Source: Flammula alnicola (taxonomy: Eukaryota > Basidiomycota > Agaricomycetes > Agaricales > Strophariaceae). Taken from it: a stretch of DNA of 64,000 bases. The position numbers and the translations under genes are program-made. This document shows positions 33,631-46,500 of the stretch, piece after piece. Position 1 is the stretch's first letter. Each line of letters begins with the position of its first letter. The stretch covers positions 1 to 64,000 of the forward strand of contig JADNRV010000164.1 in the NCBI GenBank assembly GCA_015499995.1, read 5' to 3'. Below the pieces are notes generated by a model. It was not told where the DNA came from and did not search any database. It was given only the letters and a program-made list of their open reading frames with translations.

Positions 33631-35670
33631 ACAGGCGATCAACGAATTTGAGATAAGTAAAGAGCACAGAGATATCATTATCGCCCCGAAATGCACCTTA
33701 GATGACTGCCAATTTGAATACGAGATGGAGAGCCAATCCAATTGATTAGATATAAGTACCAAGTACTACACGGGCAACTTGGCAAAGATAGAAAATAAAA
33801 TAAGCGAGGAAGTCCAGGACGGTGAAGTAACAGCTCGAGCGGCGAGCAGGGTAATAGCCATAGATAATGGGGGAAAAATAGGGATGGGAGGAGATGGTAA
33901 AGGGGCAAGAGTAGAGGCGAGTGTTACATCCTCTGGTGAGAAGACGATCTTTTGTGTACCACGTTGCCCGCCCCGCCCCGCCCAGTCAACTCGAACTCGG
34001 CCGCGTGCCAATGGGAATGATGATGGACAGCACGCGCGTGAGTGGAGCTGCTGTTCGCAGCGCCGCCACCACCGGCGGAGTGTCTGTATCTGTAAAACGA
34101 AGTTCAGAACGTGGACCTGAGATGTAACCCACTATTCGGTGGTGTGGTGGATGTGTTGCCTGCGCTCCTCCTCGTCTATGGATTCCGCGGCACTGGCGCC
34201 CCCTGTATGATATCGCCAGCTCTGCCACGGCCAGTCGAGAACTTGGGGGTGGAGGTGAGATCACGCGAGCGAGAGTGGTTCATGTTGCCGATCCTGCCAC
34301 CGCCGCTTGAGTGCTACGAAGGAATGAATGATGTCAGGTTAAATCCTGGAACGAAGGCGGAAGGGAATGTACGATTGGACCTTCCTGCGAGGCAGCGTAC
34401 TTCCTGATGACTTTCTGCTCAGCTGCATCGCCCTCAGGTTGGGTCCGGTTGAGAAAACCTCAGAGGAGGAATAACCGAAGATAGATAAGCGACCAAGAAA
34501 AAATCCCTGAAGATCTAGAGTGCAGCGATGAAATACCTATGTAGTTGGCATTGGCCACGAGTTCTCTGCGATGGCCCGCGCTGGGTCGGGCGTAGCGGGA
34601 CAGTTCGGCCTGGTGGATGTTGCCAACTCCTCTTCATCCTGTGGACTGCTGAAAGAAAGAAAGAAATTTCGAAAAGAATATGAGCGACGATAACGAGAAA
34701 TGGAAGGAGAAAACGTATGAAAGTTACACGACCGTCACGGGAAATCAAATGTTTTGGGTCTGATATCGAGGTGTGCCAGCTTTAACAAGGATGAAATCCT
34801 ACGAAGGCTCTAAGCGACGGAATTTGAAGTTAAGATCTAGAGAGGTCAAGAGGCAATGGACGACAAGAAGAAAGAGTGCGAGCTACAGTGAGAAGGAATG
34901 AGGCATCGTAAGATCAATCATTACAGTGGATGGGTGCGAATGAAGAACGCAAATGCAAACACAAGCATCGTGGATAAGTACGTTGCTGGGAAGTGTACTC
35001 GGAACGTTGATGACGATGAGATCAGATGTAGGATTGGAGGATCTGATGTTCGGCGTTACGGTATGGCGATGCAATGAGAAGCTTGAAGCTTGAGGTTGGA
35101 GGAGAGGCTGTTTGTGGTTCAAGTCCTAAATCTGGGAGATAGAAGGTAAAACGATCGGAAATCGAACCTGAACTCGCTCAAAGCCCTCCTCGAGCACCCC
35201 ACCACTACACGATGGCACAATGATGAGTGTAGAGAGCAACCCAGAGTCTGGTCTCGATGATTTCAGAGGTTTCAAGGAGAACGACGTGCCCACATTATCC
35301 ATTACCCAAAATTTGCATCCACCCAAAAAACACTACCTATTTCACCCACAAGTGCTGGATTATCATATGTTCCCATCCGATTTCACGCTTGTTCTCTCTG
35401 TGTCTCCAGCAAACCCCCGCATAGCTGCACACGTGGTAGCGAACATGAAAGCTTGGCGGCTGGGGATTGAAAGGCACCCGAGTATCAATTCGTGAGCAAT
35501 TGGAAGGCAAGAGAGGGCCGGGGGCTGAGATCTGAGAAATCGGCCATGGTGAGCACCTGATACGTTAGGTGAAAGATGTCGCTAAGCATCTGCCCACTTG
35601 ATATCCCAAAAGAAATCCCTATATGTGGCATCGACTAGACTGTCTTTCTGTCTGGGTCGAAGGGCCTGAA
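33631..35670. other. Unassigned sequence right of the large gypsy element
   Basis: Short open frames exist on both strands: plus 33,779-34,120; minus 33,986-34,264; minus 34,515-34,748; minus 34,883-35,122; plus 35,220-35,495. None shows a domain, repeat structure or clear splice pattern. The plus frame at 35,220 (MMSVESNPESGLDDFRGF...) has the most protein-like composition but no recognised homology. I cannot tell decayed host genes from non-coding DNA here. Confidence 0.35.
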
Positions 35671-35675
35671 CTCCC

Positions 35676-36053
35676 CTATTTCATAGCAATTATGGAAGGG
35701 GCCCAGTGTGTACACAGTATGGCTTCGTGAGGAAGCCTTCGAATAGGCAGGGATTGCTGCGAACTTCTCTCAGAGAGGATTCGCGAAGGCGGGTGCTGAG
35801 AGAATCGCAACAGACGACGCAGGGAAATGGGATATGATATGCATCTGACGTGTCGACATCGACAAGGAATACTTACCTTGAATGAATTAATGACCTGAGA
35901 AAGTGCTGCAGGTGGTCCAGTTCTGTACCGTTCGCTCTCAGAAAAGAGCATCCCCCACAGTGCTGAATTCTTGCTTTCATATATGCCAAGTTCTGGTATG
36001 AAAGACAGACTGACGTTGCAAGCAATAGATCGACACTGATGCATCCATTCCAT
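35676..36053 (-). CDS. Possible spliced minus-strand transcript
   Basis: The minus strand carries a consensus donor AAG|GTAAGTATTCC near 35,877 and an acceptor TTCTCAG|CACCCG about 85 bp further on, within an open region. No start codon or product can be argued with confidence, and no domain is recognised. It could be an exon pair of a small host gene or a non-coding RNA. Confidence 0.25.
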   Translation of the reverse strand: MEWMHQCRSIACNVSLSFIPELGIYESKNSALWGMLFSESERYRTGPPAALSQVINSFKVSIPCRCRHVRCISYPISLRRLLRFSQHPPSRILSERSSQQSLPIRRLPHEAILCTHWAPSIIAMK

Positions 36054-36289
36054 CCCGAGCCAGCACAGGTGGTGAACTTTACATCAGTTCAGCATATAGT
36101 CGAGAGCGTGGAAGGAGGCGAGGCCAAGAGACTGAAAGAGACAGCCCTATTTCCCTATGGATTGTTGATTGAAAACGACCAATTACTGATGTGACGACCC
36201 TATGCAAGTCCAAGATACTTGTGTTAGCGGGCCAGCGCTTTGCGTGGCAGTACGACTCTTTTCCTTTTTGATATTTTGATGTTTTTATT

Positions 36290-36640
36290 TTTATTCTTTA
36301 TATAACTTAATTTTACTGACAATAAATAAATTTTATGTATAAATTTATAAATCATTATTTAATTAAATAACACCATGATTGTTTATGTCAGCACTTTTTT
36401 CGAAGTGCTGACATAAACACTCAAATTTAAATTTATTATTTTAATTAAATAATTTAAGTTATGTAATTTAATATGTGAGACATAGAGGAGCATCTGAGGA
36501 TCTCGAAGCCTTCTGAAGGCTTCGAGATGGCGGGAATGATCTTTAGTCTATTATTAGATGCTACATATTGGGCAATATCCGCATTTTTCAGGCCATTTGG
36601 CCTGAATAATTGAGGGCATCCGTATATTGGAAACACCGGT
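36290..36640. repeat. AT-rich palindrome cluster
   Basis: 16-bp perfect arms lie at 36,381-36,396/36,403-36,418, within a larger imperfect AT-rich inverted repeat (TTTAATTAAAT-type blocks on both sides). Further perfect arms follow at 36,500-36,513/36,515-36,528 (14 bp) and 36,587-36,595/36,598-36,606 (9 bp). ACACCGGT is then directly repeated near 36,633 and 36,646. Arm sequences are unrelated to one another. Confidence 0.8.
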
Positions 36641-36649
36641 TGAACACCG

Positions 36650-37758
36650 GTGGTGATCGACACCATCAAACACCAGCGGCAAACATCGCGGCATGTGTCC
36701 CCACCAGGATGTGTAAGCTTATCGTTGCAAATGATGACCAGTAGATATTGAAGCCTCATACAGCAGAGATAGAGGCACTACAGCCAATATATTTATATTA
36801 CACAACTATTTTAGTAGTTGGTATATTTATTTTATATCAAAATGGAACTGGAAAATATTATCTCAATTGTGATTTATGACAGCTTCTGCTGCCACAGACA
36901 CTTTGCTTTTTGGTGGTAGCATTATGTTAATAACTGTAGGAAACTAGATAGTGATATGCTCAGTCGTTGGGGGCAAAGACTAATAGATTCATAGATACCT
37001 AGATAGTGATATGCTAGGATTCCTGGATATCGTAAGTAAAAATATAGAGACAGTAAAGTACAATATGTTCTCACCTCAGTCGTTGGGGGCAAAGACTGAG
37101 GGGAGCGAAATCGAGACACTACGGTATAAGTGTGCTATGAACATCGGGAAATGGCTAAGGTATAGGCGACGGAGTCCCGACGCAGTACGTTAAGAAATCA
37201 TAAGTAATGTATAACTGGCCAAGGGGCCAACGAGATGTAGAGTAGTTATGACGGAAGTAAAATACTTGCAAAAAGGAATAGTCCATATGCATGGCGACGC
37301 AATGCTCGCCGTGCGCCCATCTCTTGACAGTTTGCATGTGCAACCCCAACAATAACATAGCAAGGTAGTTTTTTAATATGGCGGGGAAGTTTAAGAAGTG
37401 CGCTGAGCATTTTACGGCCCTACTCGTGAGCAATGGGTGGGCGGGTTGCAGCTTGGGTAGTATCACAGTCTGTTGTTGGTTAAACTTGGTTTGATGCTCT
37501 TAAACTTTACAAAACATACCAAAAATGACATGGGCACTGAAGCTACATTACTACATTGAATAGGCAACTTTTCTATAGGGTGAGAACAATTAAAGCACCT
37601 GCTGAACATCCAAATCTATGAGCGCTGTGCAGGCAGGGCGAGGCAGGCAGCTGACGGAACCACGCTACACCAAATTGGACATCTGCCGATCTGCTGACAA
37701 GGCTTATGGAAGGCTTAGGTCATCTTCAGGGCTTGCCACCATCGACACCGCCAGTAAA
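36650..37758. other. Gene-free stretch with short direct repeats
   Basis: No convincing gene. TAGATAGTGATATGCT occurs twice (about 36,946 and 37,000), and CAGTCGTTGGGGGCAAAGAC twice (about 36,961 and 37,078), so a segment has been duplicated locally. Confidence 0.5.
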
Positions 37759-39038
37759 TAGGGAATGGCACGGGTCAGCCATACCTGCACGGGTCACAGG
37801 TAAGGGTGTCCACGGGTATGGGTGCGGGTCAGCATTGAGGTACCCATGACCCGTTGGTACCCATGGGCTGAAAAGGATGTTGGAAGGTGTGGACGGTGAT
37901 TGAGATGCTTGATTTGGGTGCCCAAATGTAAATGAATAGAAAAATGTATATTGTTTGTGAATAAATGACAATTGCGTACGTGTTAACACTGAACACTTAA
38001 CACTTGCCCATCACCTGTCGTACTCCATCTTTACTCGTCTTCCTTTACCCTGATGCGCGCTGGTCCATACCGCTATCGTGCATCAATGGTATTGTCCAGT
38101 GCATGCAATTTGAAGCGACGCCACTGTGCACCTGGACTACACGTGGGCATTATCACCGTCACTGTGTCGCGTTGTCTGTGTATGTCGCACATGGTGCGAG
38201 TATAACAGCATGGGTTGTGGGGTTCAGAGGATCAGCGGTGGTGAGGACACGGAGGAGGGAGACCAGGAGGTGGTGACATGGTGGGCAAGTTCAGCAGGTG
38301 GGCACCATAGGTGGTTGGCAGTGGTGCATGGAAGGTGAAGGAGGTGAGGCAGCAGCAATGGTCATACCGCGCTGTTGGATGATAAGGGAGAGTGAGAGGG
38401 GGATGCAAAGGCAGGCTGGGGGATGCACCTGATGGATCTCCCGCTTCCTCGGGTCTTCCCTTGCCTCCCATGTGCCAGTCACAGAAGTCATTGTCATGTC
38501 CTGCACATCATTGTCGTGTCCTGCACATCATCATTGTGTCCCGCACATCGTCATAGTCTCGTCTTCTGCACGCTCTTGTCGTTGTATCCCGTGCGCCGTC
38601 GTTGTTTCCCACATGCTATTGTTGTATCCCGTGGGTCATCGTCATGCCCCGCGAGTCGTAGACGTGCCCCATGAGTCGTTGTCATGCCCCGCGAGTCATC
38701 GTGGCCCACATCCTGCTTGAAAGGGAGGGTGGCTGGTAGTAGTTGCCAGAGATGCCAGCTACATCCCTCAGATAAGGGAAGGAGCTCACGGCGGAGATGT
38801 GAGGCAGCGAGCAGATGTGGTGGAGGTTGAAGACTGAGTACTGAACAACAACGTTGGACATGGTTGATCTCGCATTTCAGCAATCACTGAGATGCAGCCA
38901 CGCATCATTTTTGGCGCACACCCGTGCGTACCCGTGAACCCATGGACATCAAACCCATGGGTACACAGGTATGGGTATGTCTGGGTATGGGTATGGGTCA
39001 CAACAAAAGCACCCGTGGGTTACCCATGCCATTCCCTA
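37759..39038. mobile_element. hAT-like non-autonomous element, 1,280 bp
   Basis: The left end TAGGGAATGGCACGGGT and the right end, reverse-complemented, TAGGGAATGGCATGGGT form a 17-bp inverted repeat with one mismatch. The flanks are CCAGTAAA (37,751-37,758) and CCAGTGAA (39,039-39,046), an 8-bp duplication with one change. Subterminal CACGGGTATGGGT / ACCCATGGGTAC motifs are dense at both ends. No transposase was found. Confidence 0.85.
38470..38715. repeat. Minisatellite inside the hAT-like element
   Basis: Degenerate units of about 20-24 bp of the type CATTGTCGTGTCCTGCACAT, drifting to GTCGTCATGCCCCGCGAGTC. Confidence 0.65.
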
Positions 39039-39915
39039 CCAGTGAACAATGCCAGTGTTTCCAAATCCCACATTCTTATGAATAATCAGCCTGAAATCCT
39101 ATATAAATGGTTAAACCACACAAGAAACCAAGAAACAGCCACTTTCTACATAGCTGTTTATGTAAGCACTTTGTTGAACATAGAAAGACTATAATAAAGT
39201 AATAAAGCAGCTGTGCACAGTCTTGTGTGCCAGCACGTCTCCTTGTCTGACAGATTCCACTCTTTGCTTGTGACGCTATACTGCACAGTGTGCTTGATGC
39301 ATATCCAAGCTCCTTCTTCTGAGCGTCCGGTCAGATTGGACTGCTCCAATGGATGTCCTGAAATCACCACGCATATCAAATTGCATGGTTAGTGTGCCAG
39401 AAATCTACGCTATGAGAACTAAAAATAGATGTAACTACTGTGATGCCCTGCTGGTCCGGTTTGCCATCACGGCATGAACAAAAATAGCTATGTCATCCAG
39501 ACTCAATAATGGATCCACCCTTTCCCATTCCCTCTTGCATATAAAAGTGGTATCATTCTATTCAGAAATACAAGTAGAATATGTATATGTAATTTAATTG
39601 AGGCCAAACTGTTCCGTGCAGTATCTAGCAGGCTGAAAGCTGTAAAGCTATTTTTAAATCATGAACAGCATGGCAGCTGCTTACAAATGTGATGCCATCA
39701 AAGATAAGGGCATGAACAGCATGGCAATGCTTACAAATCTGATGCCATCAAAGATAAGGGGCCAACAAGGTCGCTGCAAACCTGTTTTTTTGCTGGTTGC
39801 TGTAGATTAAAAGAACTCCCTTTTACTTACGTAAAAGAGTCGTAATCAATAAGAACCTGTCACGTTGATATGGACAAAGAAACGCATACCTCGATGTACT
39901 AGAATGACCCTCCGT
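39039..39915. other. Gene-free stretch with a 51-bp tandem duplication
   Basis: A 51-bp unit beginning CATGAACAGCATGGCA (39,660-39,710) is repeated at 39,711-39,760 with one deletion and one substitution. Nothing else is recognised. Confidence 0.6.
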
Positions 39916-41689
39916 TAAAGATGCTTAGTGCGGGGTGTGTGTGAACTACTAGATAATCAAGTAGTCGCATTTAATAGACTCGGTAATGTCTATTAAAGGA
40001 TCACTATCAAATCTAATCTGCTTCACTTTTAATACTACTAGTCTACACTTCAAACACCCAAATCAATGTTTAGTTGACTTAGTTCGTCCAAGGGGAGGAT
40101 AATAGTTTTATAGTATCGATACCTGATGAAAGGTTTGCGATAAAAGAAGGTTTCTAACTAAGTAACGGCTGGGGCAAGGCCTTAGACGTGTTAATAGTCA
40201 ATAGGTCGTTTTAAGTCCAATAGACTTGTGTGATTTCGTAACTGGTGGCCTGAAACTAGTGCTCTATGCACAAACTGCTAGCTGATCTCGTTCTAACTTG
40301 TTCTCCAATTGAGAAGATGGCTCTATGCCCTTTACTTGTCTTTACTTGTCTCAAAAACTCTACTAGTGGAAAGAGGCGCGCAGACTCCTTATCTGCTGAC
40401 ACTACAGTTCCTAAACAATGGCCAGAGGCACGTAGATGCTTCGTCTACCGACACTACAGTCCAGGTCTCCAGATGTCCTTTGACAAAGGGTAGGTTTTGA
40501 ACAAGTCACTTAGACAGGTTCCTTGGCTTATAACTCTCTTTCTTTGGCTTGGAAGCGCACTTAGACACTTGTTCTCTCTCTTAACAGTTCGTTTATATCG
40601 TTACTTGGTTTCTTTTATATTATGGGACTCTCGCTTTGAAGCTACCTAGTACTTAGAGGCGAAACACTTAAGATATAACTCTTAAGCGCTTGTATCTCGT
40701 GGGTGGTAAATTGCTTGTATTCTACGGTGTTACAGGGCTGCTTATATACTACTGAGATGATATATTATTACATAGACGCAATGACGAGAATATAGAGATT
40801 TCATGGGCATTTGTGCGCGAGCGGCGGCCTTGTGGAGTACAGTTTCCGTGCGCGTCCGCTCAATCATGCCTTTTTGGTTGGATCGGGAGCTCAGATCGTC
40901 GTCGGCTCGGCTAACTTAAGCGCCTAAGACTTACTCCTCCTCGACCGCGTGGTATACAGGCTCGTGACCTTTCGTTTTCATTGGTATCTTGTCTTGTCAT
41001 TGGCTATCGACTGACCGGAGCATAGACGCGCTTACATCTCGTCGGAGACGCTCGGGCAATCCTCACCCGTTCTGTCCGTGATAATCCTCGTGATTAGGGT
41101 TGTAACCCTTTGTCCCCCGTACCCGATACTCTGGTACTCTGGTACTCTCGGCGTGCATCTGGGATCTCGCTGTGTCGAGTTATGCACCCCGGAAATCTTC
41201 CTGTACCAAGTTATTACCCGATATGGTATGTGTTCCCAATTTGGTATCCCTTTGATCCGAGCTTTGATCGGCGTTGCTACAGGCGCGTCTATGGGCGTCT
41301 GCTTTACCCCGCTGCTCCACTGTCCTCGGTGCCTTCGGCAATGTCACGCGACCTGTCCTGTAGTGTGCCTAGATGTCCGTTCTTTAATCTAGAGATCCGC
41401 GCCCCCGCTGTATAGGCCGGATGGTTAAGATATTACTGAAAGGCGCCTATTCCGTACACTTCATTAGATGTATTGACTGTTATCTCAATAGTTACTAATG
41501 ATAATGTCTTTAATTGACCGCGCGTTCCTCGTTATCTTGCATAGTTTCCTCTAGTCCTTAGTAGTCTTGTCATTGTAATGTCCGGACTTGTAACATTTAG
41601 ACTACATTGTAAGCTTTACTAAGTGCTAAAAATAGCTCAGGTAAGGAGAATAGTATTCCGTTCAGAGCTAGCCGCTCGCGGTCTCTTCA
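39916..41689 (-). mobile_element. Solo LTR of the large gypsy family, inverted
   Basis: The minus strand runs TGAAGAGACC...CATCTTTA and aligns along its length with the LTRs at 9,201 and 31,860, with clearly more differences. CCGT flanks it at 39,912-39,915 and 41,690-41,693. A single LTR with a target duplication is what remains after recombination between the two LTRs of a full element. Confidence 0.93.
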
Positions 41690-41891
41690 CCGTCCAAATT
41701 TCGCGATGAGCATCGCCAAAGCATCGCCGTCGAGACAGGCGTCGTTGACAATACAACTGACGCGCGCGACGTCATACTGTACAGTTGACCGGTTAATCCA
41801 CAGACCGTCTACTGCATCGCATCTCTGTACTCGTTTGGCTCGTCCAACCTCACAAGCTAGGCGATTGATCATGATGTGGATTCTCCTCCCC

Positions 41892-43404
41892 AGACCTGAC
41901 TATTCCTGATTGTCCGTTCTCTTCGGCATCCATTCAACGCTTAGTGATTGTCAGGGGTTTGAAAACCCGCAGGGGTTTTGGGTAGGGTATGCTGGGGTAA
42001 GGGTAAGGGTTGAGATTTCTGTACCCTTGGAATACCCCTACCCCCAGCAGGGGTCAGGGGTATTGCCAAGAGAAATTTTTTGATTTTTTTTGCACACCAA
42101 AGGTGTCCAAAAAATATTTATTTTATATCTTTTTACAAGATTTTGTCTCCAAACTTGGCTTACTGTACAAGATAACACTGTAAATAACACAATCAACTAA
42201 TTAATTTAATTTAATTGAGTAGTAAATAATTTTTAAAACAGTTTTCAATCAATTTTAATAGGTATACCCTCCAAAATATTAAATACCCCTGGGTTTTCAG
42301 AAACCCTTACCCAAACCCCTCAAAACCCTTACCCCTGGTGGAGGGTAAGGGTTTTGGTGGGTAAGGGTAAGGGTACAGCTGAAATACCCCAGGGTTACCC
42401 CTGACAATCCCTATCAACGCTTAATTCTCGATGATATCCATGGTTCTCCCAAGGTTCTCCGCCATGTAAATTTTCAGGACTTCATATCTCGATCTTTGGA
42501 GCGGCATTACTACTTTCGATTTGTTACTCGATCTTATCCAGCCCGAGTTAACATTTCTGGCACCATTGACACCTTCTGCTATTGCCCTCGAACCACCGTT
42601 TTCGAGACACTCGCGCAGAAGTTACTTTTTTCCTGATGACCTGGGTTGGGTATGATCTAGTTTGCATTCCGCTTTGGAAATTGGTGATCTTTCGCAAATT
42701 TTCTGGGCTCGAGCCGATGAGCTGGACATCCCTCCTCTCTGTTCTTAACGATATCCACAGCTTTCCCCAGTTGATTAATTAACTCCTCTGGCATTCCGCA
42801 GCACAACACAGTCAACTTCAGCCTTTATATGTGCTATTCGAGCACACACCCAGCCCAGATGTACACAGGTACTTTCCCCTACCACGATGGCATCCGGGTT
42901 GTCTGGAGACACTAGCGCAGAAGGTTTTTAAGCGTTTTGGATGTTTAGATCTTGGTTGGGTTTGATGGGTGTTACATTTCACCTTTGAAATCGATGTACA
43001 TGTTCGCCTTGCGACTCGGATTTCCCTAGCTAGACGCGACTGAGCCGATTTTTTTGCCGTTTATACTTTCCGCTCAAGATCACGATTCTCGCTGTTAGCG
43101 ACAAGCGTACGAATTGCATGGGAGTGGTAAATCACCCCATTTTATGCGAGCTACATCAGTTATGAGCTGGTTGACTAAACTCTCTTTTGGAATTGCATCT
43201 CTCCATGTATATGACGGGCTGCCAGTCATTGTCGAATCCGCCGTTCCTTTCGCTCCTCTCTGGGATGGAAATATAGCTATCATTGAGGGTCGTTTGGCCA
43301 TGGTGTTGGTTCAAGGGATTCGATCTCTGCTTTCGGTGTTTTCCAGTAAGCGGTCCCGGAAATCAATGTCAAGGCTGGAACTGCTCTCCTTTTGCCCAAT
43401 TTAA
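41892..43404 (+). pseudogene. Decayed F-box-like locus, tandemly duplicated
   Basis: Bridging the hAT-like insert gives a frame reading RLILDDIHGSPKVLRHVNF, close in style to the F-box start of fungal F-box proteins (a Skp1-binding motif of ubiquitin ligases). It ends in stops near 42,635. A second diverged copy follows at about 42,740-43,050 (VLNDIHSFPQL, ETLAQKVFKRF, matching FETLAQKLLFS in the first). A later open stretch at 43,114-43,404 may be its continuation. The F-box call is by motif appearance only. Confidence 0.35.
41942..42413. mobile_element. hAT-like MITE, 472 bp
   Basis: The left end TAGTGATTGTCAGGGGT and the right end, reverse-complemented, TAGGGATTGTCAGGGGT form the inverted repeat. 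TCAACGCT is duplicated at 41,934-41,941 and 42,414-42,421. Subterminal GGGTAAGGGTAAGGG arrays fold onto TTACCC arrays at the other end. The middle is AT-rich and non-coding. Confidence 0.93.
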
Positions 43405-43571
43405 TAAGGCTGCCCACGCCCTCAATATACCCGAAATATGGAAATCGGAACAAGGAGACTTTGACCGATAATACTCCTCCTCGTTCATCTCCTCTGACAA
43501 TACTGATCTATCTACTTCAGAGCAAATCATTATAACCGCGTGCGCATGAAAGGTACATGATCCAACCACTC

Positions 43572-46500
43572 TCAAGGACCAGAAACGCAGTACTAAATGT
43601 ACACTCATTAGCCTCGTAACATGCGTGGAACCCTCCATAAATCACTCACCTCAAGTCCTAGTTGGAGATTCGTACAACCAGAGTTGATCTCGGGATTCCA
43701 CTCCAAGAACTGCGCCAGTGTGATATTAAACTGGGTCTGGATCTTGAAGCAGAAGTCGCCTGACACCGTGGTGTAATAAGCCTGACAACCCTGCGCTGGA
43801 GTGATCGTACCGCTTGCTGTGGGGCTTGCAGCTGGGGGAGTGGAGGAGGTGGAGCTCGCTTTATCCCGAAGTTAATGTAAGTAAGTAAACCATACATTAA
43901 CAGTACCAGGAAACTCACGACCAGCGACGCAGTACTGAAACCCGATGAGGATATTGTCACCTATCTGATAGTTAGAGGATGTGTATCTTTAGAAGGCGAG
44001 GACCTAACTCACAAGCAGTGTGAACTTCCGGATTCCATTGTTGGAATTGTGCGAAGGTGATGGAGAACTTCGACTCGATCGCGGGACAGGAATCGCCAGA
44101 GCTAATGGATCTTTAAATATGACTTCCGGAAAGAATGGCATGTCGCACTCACACAACAGTATAGTATTGCGTGCATCCAGTAATACTGTAGTTGGATTAT
44201 GAGTCACATCATAAAAACGTGCAACATGAAAGAGTGCTGACATCGTTCCAGAGGCTGTTGGGCTCGCTACGGGAGTCGACGTGGTGGAGGTTGTGCCTCC
44301 TGGCCCGCTCACGCAGTATGCCAAACCTACTTGGATATTGGTACCTATCACTCGATTGTTAGCCACAATATAATCCACTGATATCAGCAACGTACATCCG
44401 GAATTACTGTAAAAGATTGACGTCAATACACAAAAGCAATGCACGGTAAAGAGTTACATTTCGGGATTCCAAGTAAGTAGCTGAGCAAGTGTGATTCCGA
44501 ATTGATCATCAATCTTTCCGCAGAAGTCTCCAGACCTGTAATAAATATTAATTTATCGAAGTTTGACCTTTCAAGGGACGTACTGAACGGTATAATATGC
44601 TGATAATTAGACGTCAACGTCATGGACCAAGAGAATCTGCAGATAACTCCATACCTGTGCACCCGGTGGTGATTGTTCCGCTGGCGACATTCGTCGGTGT
44701 GCTTGACGGAATGCTAACAGGCGAACTAGTTGAGGATGAGACAGTTGATGTTGGTGGAAGTGTAATAATAGGTGTAGTGAACGTAATGGGTCCATAGACG
44801 CAATAAGCCAGCCCAACCTGTGTGTCCATTAGTCACCGCAGCCGCTCGAAAAATTTAATTTTCACCTGTATATTAGTGCATCCTGGGTTAATCTAAAACA
44901 CCTTAGATCGAGGGTTTGGCTTAAAGATAAGCTAATGCAGACCTGCGGGTTCCACTGACGGAAGAAGTTATCTTGGAGATTAAATACGACTTCAATCTCG
45001 TAACAGGTATCGCCAGGCTGGACAGTGTAGTCTGTCAGGCCATCGTGAAGGATCGTCAGCCAGGCTTCCGAGTGGAATCCTTTCGAACATACATTTAAGA
45101 CAGGTGGTGTTGTCTATCGTTCCCGGGGCAATGATCGGGGTCGGAGTAACTTGCGGTGTACGAGTAGGTGCGGTTGGAGCAACGGTCACCGGAGAAGCGG
45201 TATCGTTTCCAGACGCCTGGGCAAAGCCTGTACCCACTGGGAAATCTGCGCCGCCTGGATTACAATGAGGATCAATGGCAAATTTGGATAGCATGGACTG
45301 TCTAGCCTTACTGAAGTAGTTTATGATCGATGCGAAAGTCGATGTTGGCAAATCAGTTGTCGTCGATTCGGAAGCATCTATCGTATTTCATTTGTATAGG
45401 ACATCGGCTTGACGACAGGGAAGCTTACTTTCAAAGATGGCGACGCAGTAGTCGAACCCTGCCAGTAAATTATCACACTGCAACAGAATTTATTCATCAG
45501 ATATTCGTAAAACTGGACAAACGACTCACATTTTCATCCAATGAAGGATTCAACTTTACGATTCCTTCTTTTAGATTTCGATTTGGAAAGGAAAAATAGA
45601 GGACTACATACATCATAGAAAGTCTCGTTCGTGATTTGGAAGTTTTGTACGATTTGAGGGCAGGTGTCTAACCATCCGAATATATTCAGATGATTATATT
45701 CGCATGCATTAAACGATAACTCACCTCCTACCACTGCTTGATACCAAAGACCACATTCACGGTCAGAGCCGGGGGCGATTGCCACAGTCGGCGTGCTGGA
45801 TAGAAGATCTCAGATAATTTTAGTTAACCATTATAAAATCCCTACGCGAGAGCAGTGGGTGTTCCTATATGATAGTATATCGACCGAATGACTCAAAGCA
45901 GCAAACACGGTTGATATGGAGCTCACCAGTGACGTATGGTACCGTGGTTGTCGGTGTATATCCGCCGCCAGGTGGACTAATGCATATTCCTTTGCCGACC
46001 TGGCTATCAATATTCGAGCAGTAACTATCAAGTTGTCTGTACATAGGGAAATTCATTCAGAACCAGGCACCCCATTTACAAGCATATTACGCACGGATTC
46101 CAGGCAAGGAGTTGCGTCCAACCAATATTCTGTGCCTGATAGATTTCGACGCAGGTATCAGTGAGTTGTATCCAGATAAACATATAGGTTGTCCGGGAGG
46201 TGGAAGCAACGTGCAATTAACATCTAGTCCGTTGACTGATACAAGTTGATCGTAAGAGAGACTATGGTCCTGGGCAATGGATAGACACGTATCTCCGCTC
46301 TGGAAAGGTATGACTCTGAGTATTTCGATAGCAAAACCGTGCTTCAGCTGCAAACGTACTTTTACTGTATAGTTACCGAAAACGCAGTTATCCGCCGATG
46401 CTGGGGATAGAGTCGGTTGTCTGCTCGATTGAAAACAGGTTATAGTAAGTCGAAGCTCGGACTCGGAGGAGCAACTGCGGGATAGCTCACGCAGTGATAT

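Noticed and set aside
41990..42390. Telomeric repeat tract
   Set aside because: The unit is GGGTAA, not the usual TTAGGG permutation, and it lies inside a MITE with a target duplication.
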